The notes under the pieces are model-generated. The model searched no databases, was not told the DNA's origin, and saw only the letters and a list, made by a program, of their open reading frames with translations. Of a stretch of DNA of 33,577 nt, positions 23,285 through 29,903 are shown one piece after another. The position numbers were made by a program, and so were the translations under genes. Within the stretch, counting starts at the first letter, position 1. Each line of letters starts with the position of its first letter. The stretch is taken from positions 1 to 33,577 of the forward strand of contig JAPZAP010000060.1 in assembly GCA_027460585.1 (NCBI GenBank), read 5' to 3'. The stretch is from Candidatus Methanoperedens sp. Its GTDB lineage: Archaea; Halobacteriota; Methanosarcinia; Methanosarcinales; Methanoperedenaceae.

Positions 23285-24559
23285 TTGGAAATAACTAATC
23301 ATGAAAGGATTGACACTGATGACAGGAATCTCTGCAAGCTGGCCATAAGTGAACTCGGGGCCATATATTCAGATCTTAACCTGTCGCAGGAAGAGCTCGA
23401 TTTGCTCGAAATGCCGAAACGTTCTTTTATAGTTCATTTCCCTGTGAGAATGGATTCAGGGAAAAACAAAATGTTCGTGGGTTACAGGGTGCAATATAAC
23501 GATGCCCGCGGCCCGGCTAAAGGTGGCATCAGGTTTCACCCCGAATTGACCCTCGATCATGTCAAGGATCTCTCTTTTTTGATGTCGCTAAAATGCGCCG
23601 TGGTGAATATACCCTTCGGGGGGTCAAAAGGCGGCGTGGTTGTGAATCCCAAGGAACTGAGCAGGAATGAGCTTGAACAGGTCACAAGAGGCTATATCCG
23701 TGCCATAGCGAACTATATCGGGCCATTTATCGATATTCCCGCTCCCGATGTTTATACAGACGAAAAAATCATGGTCTGGATACTTGATGAATATGAGCGG
23801 ATGAAAGGAGAACATGTATTTGCGGTGGTGACAGGGAAACCGGTTGAACTGGGCGGGAGCAAAGCAAGGAGTTACTCAACTTCCCTTGGCGGGATCTATG
23901 TGCTCGAAGAGGCGATGAAAAGGATGGATATGGATAAATTCGGGGTCAGCATTGCAGTACAGGGATTCGGGAATGTGGGGGAAAACGCTGCCCGCATCCT
24001 GCATGACAGGGGATATAAAGTTATGGCGGTCAGTGATTCAAAAGGTGGAATTATAAATAAAAGCGGTCTTGATATCAAGGCTGTAATGGAGCATAAAAAG
24101 GGAACAGGAAGCGTTCTTGATTTTGAGGGAAGTACAAATATCACAAACGAAGAACTTTTAATCTGCGATTGCGATATCCTGATACCTGCAGCACTGTCAG
24201 ACCAGCTTAATAAAGACAATGCAAACGATGTCAAGGCAAAAATGGTACTGGAACTTGCAAATGCCCCGACAACGAAAGAAGCTGACGATATATTTTTTGA
24301 TAAGAAAATAATGCTTATTCCCGATGCGCTGGCAAATGCGGGAGGCGTGGTGGTTAGCTATTTCGAATGGATACAGAATCTTAATAATGATTACTGGGAA
24401 GAGGATAAGGTTCTGGAAAGGCTCAAAAAGATCATGATAACCGCCTTCAATGAGGTTCATTCGTTGTGCGATGAAAACAGTTGCAGGATGAGAAAATCGG
24501 CATATCAGCTTGCAATAAAAAGAATATTGCATGCGGAGAGACTGCGTGGAAATCTATAA
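23285..24559 (+). CDS. gdhA: glutamate dehydrogenase (Glu/Leu/Phe/Val family)
   Basis: A 424-residue NAD(P)-dependent amino acid dehydrogenase, most likely glutamate dehydrogenase. It links ammonium and 2-oxoglutarate to glutamate in the cytoplasm. Key blocks are PAKGGIRFHP, the catalytic lysine region MSLKCAVVNIPFGGSKGG, PAPDVYTDEKIM, the dinucleotide-binding loop VQGFGNVGENAA and ANAGGVVVSYFEW. The frame opens at a TTG. GGAGGT at 23272-23277 is seven bases before it and no in-frame ATG is near, so the TTG is well supported. Length and motifs are normal. Confidence 0.94.
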   Translation: MEITNHERIDTDDRNLCKLAISELGAIYSDLNLSQEELDLLEMPKRSFIVHFPVRMDSGKNKMFVGYRVQYNDARGPAKGGIRFHPELTLDHVKDLSFLMSLKCAVVNIPFGGSKGGVVVNPKELSRNELEQVTRGYIRAIANYIGPFIDIPAPDVYTDEKIMVWILDEYERMKGEHVFAVVTGKPVELGGSKARSYSTSLGGIYVLEEAMKRMDMDKFGVSIAVQGFGNVGENAARILHDRGYKVMAVSDSKGGIINKSGLDIKAVMEHKKGTGSVLDFEGSTNITNEELLICDCDILIPAALSDQLNKDNANDVKAKMVLELANAPTTKEADDIFFDKKIMLIPDALANAGGVVVSYFEWIQNLNNDYWEEDKVLERLKKIMITAFNEVHSLCDENSCRMRKSAYQLAIKRILHAERLRGNL

Positions 24560-24635
24560 TTCCATTTTAGAACTGAGATTTGAAGGTAATTTTTGGTTTA
24601 TGCACGAAGTGTCAGATCGTCCAGGAATTTCCGGA

Positions 24636-24664
24636 GAAACTTTAGGTCTCAGACCTTTGGTTTC
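24636..24664. terminator. inverted repeat between gdhA and the winged-helix gene
   Basis: AGGTCT-C-AGACCT (24644-24656) is a perfect six-base inverted repeat, flanked by GAAAC (24636-24640) and GTTTC (24660-24664) as a second pair of arms. It lies in the 160-base gap between convergent genes, where both transcripts must end. It has no long U-run, so a terminator role is a guess from position. Confidence 0.4.
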
Positions 24665-24719
24665 TTCGCCAAATAAAGTTTCAACCTAACATGGAAATCT
24701 GTGATTAAGGTCAGGGTCA

Positions 24720-25007
24720 TCATGAAATATCCATGTGGATCTTTTCCCATATTTGAATGATATCATTCAAATTTGGCTCCATGTTTTTGGAAATATAATA
24801 TCTCTTGCCGGATTTATCTTCTTTTGTCGTGATAATTCTATTCTTAACAAGGATATCAAGATGGCGCCTGGTAGTTTCATAATCCAGATTTAAATCATCT
24901 GCTAATTGATGTGCATAATATGGTTTATCGGAAATGTTCTTCAGGATATATCCACGGGTATAACCGCCCAGTGTTCCGGCGAACATTTGCCACAATAAAC
25001 TCTTCAT
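24720..25007 (-). CDS. winged-helix (ArsR-like) transcriptional regulator
   Basis: A 95-residue single-domain DNA-binding protein. The helix-turn-helix spans about residues 30-55 (YAHQLADDLNLDYETTRRHLDIL, recognition helix near DYETTRRHLDILVK) and the wing is KEDKSGKRYYIS. No cysteine pair suggests metal sensing. A TTG lies one codon before the ATG at 25005-25007; I use the ATG, with GGGGTTGAG upstream. Target genes are not known; the small-protein operon behind it and gdhA in front are neighbours only. Confidence 0.85.
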   Translation of the reverse strand: MKSLLWQMFAGTLGGYTRGYILKNISDKPYYAHQLADDLNLDYETTRRHLDILVKNRIITTKEDKSGKRYYISKNMEPNLNDIIQIWEKIHMDIS

Positions 25008-25132
25008 CAATACTCAACCCCTGACAATGAAAAACTGCTCAAATAAATTCCCACCTAAAACATGCCTGGAAAAATATAAAACTCCAGGTATGTTTTAGTA
25101 TTTTCAGGAGGTAAATGGGCATTAATTCAACT

Positions 25133-25288
25133 TCATTTTCTTAATCCCAGCATATTTTCATCTACGGCAAAAGCACCACTACCGCAGTCCACGCATGACA
25201 TCATAGCTATTCCCATGATGAAATCCATGCTTTTTATCTTTATAGAATGTTTACAATTAGGGCATTTATATTGTTTGTTGGAATTCAT
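25133..25288 (-). CDS. small zinc-ribbon protein
   Basis: A 51-residue protein with two CxxC pairs, CPNC (residues 9-12) and CVDC (32-35), the pattern of a zinc ribbon. The rest has no recognisable domain. Small zinc ribbons bind nucleic acid or other proteins, or serve as rubredoxin-like metal folds. The start overlaps the stop of the upstream 58-residue gene (ATGA), and GGTGG lies four to eight bases before it. It is the last gene of a three-gene operon. Confidence 0.72.
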   Translation of the reverse strand: MNSNKQYKCPNCKHSIKIKSMDFIMGIAMMSCVDCGSGAFAVDENMLGLRK

Positions 25289-25461
25289 ATAAGCCACCAC
25301 ACATAATCTTTGTTATTACCGGCGCTTTCGGGTTCTTTTTCATCTTCCCTGCTCGGTTTTAGATAATTAATTACATTCCTGCTTTTTTTATCCTGTTGAT
25401 CAAGGTTATAGTGATCCGGCTTTCCTTCAAATTCTCGTCTATCCTTCTGTTTCTTGACCAT
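25285..25461 (-). CDS. 58-residue highly charged hypothetical protein
   Basis: I do not recognise this protein. It is rich in Lys, Asp, Glu and Asn (for example KKQKDRREFEGKPDHYN), probably disordered, and ends in the aromatic sequence DYVWWLI. Support comes from gene arrangement: its ATG lies inside the 3' end of the SH3-like gene (23-base overlap) and its stop forms an ATGA with the zinc-ribbon gene. The ribosome binding site (AAGTGAG) is weak, in line with coupled translation. Confidence 0.5.
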   Translation of the reverse strand: MVKKQKDRREFEGKPDHYNLDQQDKKSRNVINYLKPSREDEKEPESAGNNKDYVWWLI

Positions 25462-25798
25462 AACTTCTCACTTCGCATTGTTTTTCAGAAGTACCTGCGG
25501 CAGTACACGGCACTAATTTAAACGAAACTGTTTCAGGATCTGCCGAGGTACCCGGAACAGCAGGTTCATTATTGTAAATCAAGTCGCCATCTCTTCTATT
25601 TCCTGCAAATGTGCCGTGATTCTTTTCGGTGACCTTCGATATTATTCTTTTTTCAGGAACTTTGTATGCCCACCCGCTAAAACTGTCGACATACAATATG
25701 TTCTCATTGTTATCCTCTTCGACAAATTGAACCTGTCCTGTATGTTTGTCATTTGATCCGACTTTAAATTCTACAACATCTCCTCTTGAGTATCTCAT
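25439..25798 (-). CDS. hypothetical protein with a predicted SH3/Tudor-like N-terminal barrel
   Basis: A 119-residue protein. Residues 1-60 (YSRGDVVEFKVGSNDKHTG, then GQVQFVEEDNNENILYV and WAYKVPEKRIIS) have the GD-x-V-x-(16)-G-x-V rhythm of small beta barrels such as SH3, KOW or Tudor-like domains. The remainder is low-complexity with two cysteines near the end. The longer frame to 25888 is rejected because GGAGGG at 25802-25807 lies directly before the ATG at 25796-25798. It is first in an operon with two smaller proteins. Function unknown. Confidence 0.72.
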   Translation of the reverse strand: MRYSRGDVVEFKVGSNDKHTGQVQFVEEDNNENILYVDSFSGWAYKVPEKRIISKVTEKNHGTFAGNRRDGDLIYNNEPAVPGTSADPETVSFKLVPCTAAGTSEKQCEVRSYGQETEG

Positions 25799-26052
25799 AT
25801 TCCCTCCAGATATTTTTTTTTCCGATTTATACCCAAAATGAAAGTGAAGGAAAGGATACAATCCTTTCCCATAAGGTCCCACTCTCAAGGTCTTATATTC
25901 TCAGGTACATTTTTTGTACGATTCTACAATGCTTTCATACCGATATATTGCCTGTTATTACTGACATTCACAATTTATTAAATTTGCTAAAGTTAGATTG
26001 AAAGAGATTGCGCGAAATCTACAATTCCAACAGGATACAGAAAATAAAACCT
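25799..26052. other. promoter region of the small-protein operon and flank
   Basis: No gene is visible. On the minus strand AATATAAG near 25891-25898 is a plausible TATA box, giving a leader of about 65 bases for the SH3-like gene. A second TATA-like element, TATAAATC at 25825-25832, would start transcription inside the ribosome binding site and is less likely. Confidence 0.35.
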
Positions 26053-26060
26053 AAAAAAAA
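26053..26060 (-). terminator. oligo-T terminator after the PGF-CTERM surface gene
   Basis: The minus strand has eight consecutive Ts about 60 bases downstream of the stop at 26118-26120. Oligo-T runs of this kind end transcription in archaea. It would close the unit that includes the surface protein and possibly the nar genes. Confidence 0.5.
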
Positions 26061-26117
26061 GAACGGGTCATCCATCCACATTGTATTCATTTTGTGTCTG
26101 GTTGACCACAAAAGCCT

Positions 26118-26293
26118 TTAATGTTTTCTTCTGGCAATGTATAGAGCAGCCAAAGTACCGAGGGCTGCCATTATCTCAAATCCGGGTGTTTTCGGATTTG
26201 GGGTTGCTGTCCCTGGTGTCACAGTACTTGTTACCGTCTCGTTAGAAACCTGTGCAGGCGTTTCAGTGGCCTGGGCTACAACAATATCTATCT
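26118..26293 (-). pseudogene. out-of-frame C-terminal tail of the surface protein, with PGF-CTERM signal
   Basis: In the +1 frame relative to the upstream ORF this stretch encodes DIVVAQATETPAQ, a Thr/Pro-rich linker (VTPGTATPNPK), the tripartite tail TPGFEIMAALGTLAALYIA and a basic end RRKH. That is a typical PGF-CTERM signal, which archaeosortase removes while attaching the protein to a membrane lipid. It has no start codon of its own in a sensible place and must belong to the gene that ends prematurely at 26263. The junction is a TATC tandem duplication at 26285-26292. Confidence 0.75.
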
Positions 26294-27342
26294 GGTGAAA
26301 ACTTAGAGATATATACCAGCGCCTGCATTTTGTTATTTCCGGTCTTATTAAGCCAGAAAGATGATTCGGTGGCATTGTATAATTCCTGTTCTGTCCCGAC
26401 TTCCCTCAATGTTTTGTTATCGAGATAGAGTGTTATCTTCTGGCCTTCATTCCATATAAGTGAACTATTATCAATATTCATCAGGATAAACTTGCCAGAA
26501 GGATCAGAAGAATTAACTGTCATTCTCATGCGATCCTTTGCTATTGATTTCATCGATACATTCATATCGGAATAGTTGACGATGGAATATTTATCGGATT
26601 TTCCCACGGAAACCTCAGCTCCGGCCTTTTTAGTCTTCACCTGTTCCATGAACCTGCCTTCCATTTTATCATTGGGCATATTGGTTGGAGAAGCCCTGAA
26701 GATAGTATTTCCACTGGTATCAATGCTTACCTGGTTTCCTGCAATATTTATAGAGCTCGCTTTTTCTGAAACGATATAAGCTGTAATATTTCCTGCCGTG
26801 ATCGTTATGGTATTATCCTGTTTTGTGGCGCTGGCACCACTGGCAAGATTAAAGTTCAGTGTTGTTGAGTTACCTGTTTTTATATCAAACACTGCCGCTG
26901 GATTATCATGTATCTGGATTCCGGTCGAACCATCCATACTGGCGATTTTCGTTTGTGCTCCTTCTGTTGTTGAGGACTTGAAATCAAATCCCTGGATATT
27001 TATTGAATTAAAGATAGCAACGCCTGAGATGGCAAAATTCAATACATTTCCAGTAGTATTGTCCACCGAGAATGTTACGTAACTGCCGTAGTTACTGTTT
27101 TTGCTGTTGTAGAATCCCATTCCCATCATACCTCTGGCGTTTCGCATCCTGCTTCCGTTATCATACATTTCTCTGGCATTTTCTCTCATCGAGTTATTAT
27201 AATTGTTGCCCGATTTCATCATATTCGAATCATTCTTGCTTTTGCCCTGACTGTTATCATTGCTGTTCATCTGACCCAGAACGGGTAAGAATAGCAGTGT
27301 CAAAGCAAGAAAAATTGCGGTAAATTTTATTATTTTACTCAT
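26263..27342 (-). CDS. Met/Asn-rich secreted surface protein, frameshifted before its sorting signal
   Basis: The ORF encodes 359 residues. A signal peptide (about residues 1-24, ending VLGQ) is followed by a low-complexity segment of about 55 residues rich in Met, Asn, Ser and Arg. The rest is a long beta-rich domain with many N-x-S/T sequons. I do not recognise the fold. The frame ends in SKFSPDRYCCSPGH, but removing one of two tandem GATA units (minus strand) gives SKFSPDIVVAQATET and an intact PGF-CTERM tail, a protein of about 406 residues. I use the ATG at 27340-27342, with GAGGT/GGGAA upstream. It lies directly after the nar genes on the same strand. Confidence 0.78.
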   Translation of the reverse strand: MSKIIKFTAIFLALTLLFLPVLGQMNSNDNSQGKSKNDSNMMKSGNNYNNSMRENAREMYDNGSRMRNARGMMGMGFYNSKNSNYGSYVTFSVDNTTGNVLNFAISGVAIFNSINIQGFDFKSSTTEGAQTKIASMDGSTGIQIHDNPAAVFDIKTGNSTTLNFNLASGASATKQDNTITITAGNITAYIVSEKASSINIAGNQVSIDTSGNTIFRASPTNMPNDKMEGRFMEQVKTKKAGAEVSVGKSDKYSIVNYSDMNVSMKSIAKDRMRMTVNSSDPSGKFILMNIDNSSLIWNEGQKITLYLDNKTLREVGTEQELYNATESSFWLNKTGNNKMQALVYISKFSPDRYCCSPGH

Positions 27343-27419
27343 ATATTTCCCATACCTCATGGTAAATATATGATTATAGATAAATAATCTTTTCGTAAGA
27401 TGTTATACAGGTTATCCTG

Positions 27420-28148
27420 TCAATCAGGGAATCCGGCGGATGCTAATATTTTATTTTTAGGATTAAACGAGTGTAAATTTGCAGTCACCAGTTCAAATTC
27501 AGAAGAGATAAACCGTGATGTAATTTGACCAAGCCTGACATAGAAAGTCAGACTTGCCGAGTCCTGGAGTTTAAGGCAAAATTCAGGAATCCACTGGATC
27601 AGGTGACGTTCCAGAAAATCCTTCTGCGCCAGGAGATATCCTTTGTATTCTTCCAACTTATCTTCTCCCAGGGCTTCTTCTTCCCTGAAGGTCAGGAAAT
27701 GAAGAAATTCAAGCTCTGCACAGATATGATCGGGAAATTCCCGTTTACCTTCTTCCTGGCTCATACGCATGCCGAAAAAATTGTAGAATTCACTTACCTC
27801 AAGCATGACCACGCTCCCTGGCTTTCTGCAATAATGACTCTCGTTTGGCGGGCATAAAGGAACAGGTGTGCCAGCGTCGAATATTCGGGTAAATTCGATC
27901 TCGAATTGAGCCATAGTCATTCCTTTCATATCATCTTTATGATTCCCTGCCATGCCGGAGTATTCCAGCATAAGGGCATTGAGCCCGGAAATTGATGATA
28001 TGTTATACATTAGTTCATCCAGGAATTCCCCATTTTGGAAAGTTTTGAAGATTTCCGGATCTGGATAACGGAAGCCTGTTGATAGTAATTTATACAGGTT
28101 GCTTCGAAAAATTGTATCTGTATGGGTATTCATCGATATCTGGGACAT
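27420..28148 (-). CDS. TorD/NarJ-type molybdoenzyme chaperone
   Basis: A helical protein of about 242 residues in the TorD/DmsD/NarJ chaperone family. These cytoplasmic proteins bind the catalytic subunit and hold it until the molybdenum cofactor is inserted. Family features include FEIEFTRIFDAGTPVPLCPPNESHY and a PDHICAELEFLHFL block, matching the conserved P-D-H / E-x-x-F-L region. The frame can begin at 28178, overlapping the gamma subunit gene by 25 bases; I use the ATG at 28146-28148, five bases past that gene's stop, but the choice is not certain. Its client is almost surely NarG. Confidence 0.88.
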   Translation of the reverse strand: MSQISMNTHTDTIFRSNLYKLLSTGFRYPDPEIFKTFQNGEFLDELMYNISSISGLNALMLEYSGMAGNHKDDMKGMTMAQFEIEFTRIFDAGTPVPLCPPNESHYCRKPGSVVMLEVSEFYNFFGMRMSQEEGKREFPDHICAELEFLHFLTFREEEALGEDKLEEYKGYLLAQKDFLERHLIQWIPEFCLKLQDSASLTFYVRLGQITSRFISSEFELVTANLHSFNPKNKILASAGFPD

Positions 28149-28153
28149 GTTAA

Positions 28154-28813
28154 TCACTGGATAAAAAGATTGTGCCACTCTGAGACTATTTTATGTCCGC
28201 CCCTTTCTGAATATGCTCCACCTTTCCAATTAGCAAAGGCTACCCTGTAATTTCTTCCCCGGATAAAGGAAACCTGGTTCTCGGAAGCCTGGGCCATCGG
28301 CCGGGTTATGATCACGGTCCAGGTTCCATTCTCCCATTTCTGGTAATGCCTGATATTCCGGGAAGCCTCATCAGGACTGGTTTGAGGAGTTCCCATTCCC
28401 CCGGCAACGATATTCTCTGGTCCTGGCAGATCTGCTCTCCAGAAAATGATGTTCACAGGTTTGTCCATGGCGCCCATCCAGAGAGGGCTATCTTCAGTAA
28501 AGAGAGGTATTTCCATCGCAAAAGCGTCTGCAAAGACAGGATAATCAGCTACAGAATTATTTTCTGTAACGGCGTTCCATTGAAAGAAGAAAAAAATATC
28601 AGTGTCATTATGCACCGCTTTCATTTTTGCATGCCTGATCTCATCCTGTAAGAATGTGGTTCTTGCACCGGCTTCATTAAGTCTCCTGCTAAAATCAATT
28701 GTGACTTGCTGGGAATCTATCCAGGCCTGACCCGCCGGATCAAGAGATATATTTCCTTGAACATATACTGCTGTAATTACTTTTTGTGCATCACCTGGTT
28801 GTTGAACAGTCAA
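28154..28813 (-). CDS. heme b-binding gamma subunit of a type II DMSO reductase family enzyme (ethylbenzene dehydrogenase type)
   Basis: A 219-residue beta-rich protein of the ethylbenzene dehydrogenase heme-binding family, the gamma subunit of enzymes such as ethylbenzene, dimethylsulfide and chlorate-type oxidoreductases. The WMGAMDKPVNIIFWRAD block probably holds the Met and Lys heme ligands seen in relatives. It would accept or donate electrons via heme b beside NarH. Relatives are normally exported, but no signal peptide is visible here. The gene starts at a TTG supported by GAGGT eight bases upstream; no ATG is in frame nearby. Confidence 0.88.
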   Translation of the reverse strand: MTVQQPGDAQKVITAVYVQGNISLDPAGQAWIDSQQVTIDFSRRLNEAGARTTFLQDEIRHAKMKAVHNDTDIFFFFQWNAVTENNSVADYPVFADAFAMEIPLFTEDSPLWMGAMDKPVNIIFWRADLPGPENIVAGGMGTPQTSPDEASRNIRHYQKWENGTWTVIITRPMAQASENQVSFIRGRNYRVAFANWKGGAYSERGGHKIVSEWHNLFIQ

Positions 28814-28868
28814 GATAATAACCTCATGGATTTTTAAATGAAAGAAATGAAATATATGTTTTCATATT

Positions 28869-29903
28869 TTATACCCTTATACGATCAGCTTCTGAATGCG
28901 GGTTCAATATATCGATCAATTCTGAACTTTCACCTTTTGCCGCTTTTTCCCTTTCAGTCCGCAGGACGAGAAATATCTCCCTGATCCGTTCTGCGCGCTG
29001 CTCAAGGCTCTGGTCTGCGGTGTCACCGAACAATTTCGCCAGCACCTCGACAGGAATGCGTGGATCTCCCGTAAGTTTCCCTGCCTGATTATAAGCAGGA
29101 GGAGAAAGAGGCGGGATGTAAAATACATTAGGTTCGGTTTTAAATTCAGGATGCAGCCGCAAAGCAACTTTCCATTTGTCCACGAGTTTATACACGCTGC
29201 CGGTTGTATCGTCTGCAAAGCCTACATGATGAATCCGCCCGACACACTGGGTTGCGCATAAGTTGCCTTTGTGCTGCTCGATCCTGGGATAACAGAATAT
29301 ACACTTCTGGGATATTTTTTCTTCCGGGTTATAGTATATTTTTTTATACGGGCATCCTTTAATACAGTAGCGATAACCCCTGCATCGTTTCTGGTCAACA
29401 AGGACTATCCCATCCTCTTTTCGTTTATAGACCGCCTGGCGCGGACAGGAATCCACGCAGGGTGGATCGCTGCAATGGTTGCAGATGCGCGGCAGGTAAA
29501 AATAATAAGAATTGGGGAAGGTTCCATCACCTACATCTTCATCCCAGTTGCTTGCATATGCATTTCCCGAAGGTTCGGGTTTTGGAACCAATACCGACGC
29601 TGAGGCATCTCCTCCATCGGTTTTCAATACCTCGCCATAGTTATATTCCCACGGCGCGCCGTAGCCTTCGTTAATATTCGCAAGCGGTATGCTGTTTTTG
29701 TCCTTTGTGTTAAACCATCCTCCCTGGGTTTCCCAGTCCTTCGGGTAACCTTTTCCCGGCCTGGTTTCAACATTGTTCCAGTACATATGCATCTGTCCGC
29801 TGTTCCTGTCAGTCCACATGGTCTTACACGCCATGGTACAGGTATGGCAGCCAAGACACTTGTTAAGGTCAGCCACCATCCGAATCTGTCTTTGTATCGG
29901 CAT
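28869..29903 (-). CDS. narH: nitrate reductase-type beta subunit NarH (four iron-sulfur clusters)
   Basis: A 344-residue electron-transfer subunit. The four cysteine groups are CLGCHTCTMAC (residues 16-26), CNHCSDPPCVDSC, CRGYRYCIKGC and CIFCYPRIEQHKGNLCATQC. The third has Tyr where E. coli NarH has Trp (CRGWRMC), as in other type II family members, and one cluster may be [3Fe-4S]. It passes electrons between the gamma subunit heme and NarG. The ATG overlaps the narG stop by one base (TAATG) with GGGAGG upstream. It is shorter than bacterial NarH (about 510). Confidence 0.93.
   Translation of the reverse strand: MPIQRQIRMVADLNKCLGCHTCTMACKTMWTDRNSGQMHMYWNNVETRPGKGYPKDWETQGGWFNTKDKNSIPLANINEGYGAPWEYNYGEVLKTDGGDASASVLVPKPEPSGNAYASNWDEDVGDGTFPNSYYFYLPRICNHCSDPPCVDSCPRQAVYKRKEDGIVLVDQKRCRGYRYCIKGCPYKKIYYNPEEKISQKCIFCYPRIEQHKGNLCATQCVGRIHHVGFADDTTGSVYKLVDKWKVALRLHPEFKTEPNVFYIPPLSPPAYNQAGKLTGDPRIPVEVLAKLFGDTADQSLEQRAERIREIFLVLRTEREKAAKGESSELIDILNPHSEADRIRV

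Noticed and set aside
25799-25888. Longer N-terminus (MRVGPYGKG...) for the SH3-like protein
   Set aside because: GGAGGG directly before the ATG at 25796-25798 gives a better start, and the extension has no domain character.
26118-26375. Eighty-five-residue ORF starting MPPNHLSG treated as its own gene
   Set aside because: Its first 30 codons are a shadow of the surface protein; only the part after the TATC duplication is meaningful, as the displaced C-terminus.
29624-29854. Minus-strand frames inside narG and narH (also 28916-29218, 30937-31275 and 32278-32700)
   Set aside because: These overlap genes with full catalytic motifs in another frame. Their composition is that of frame shadows.
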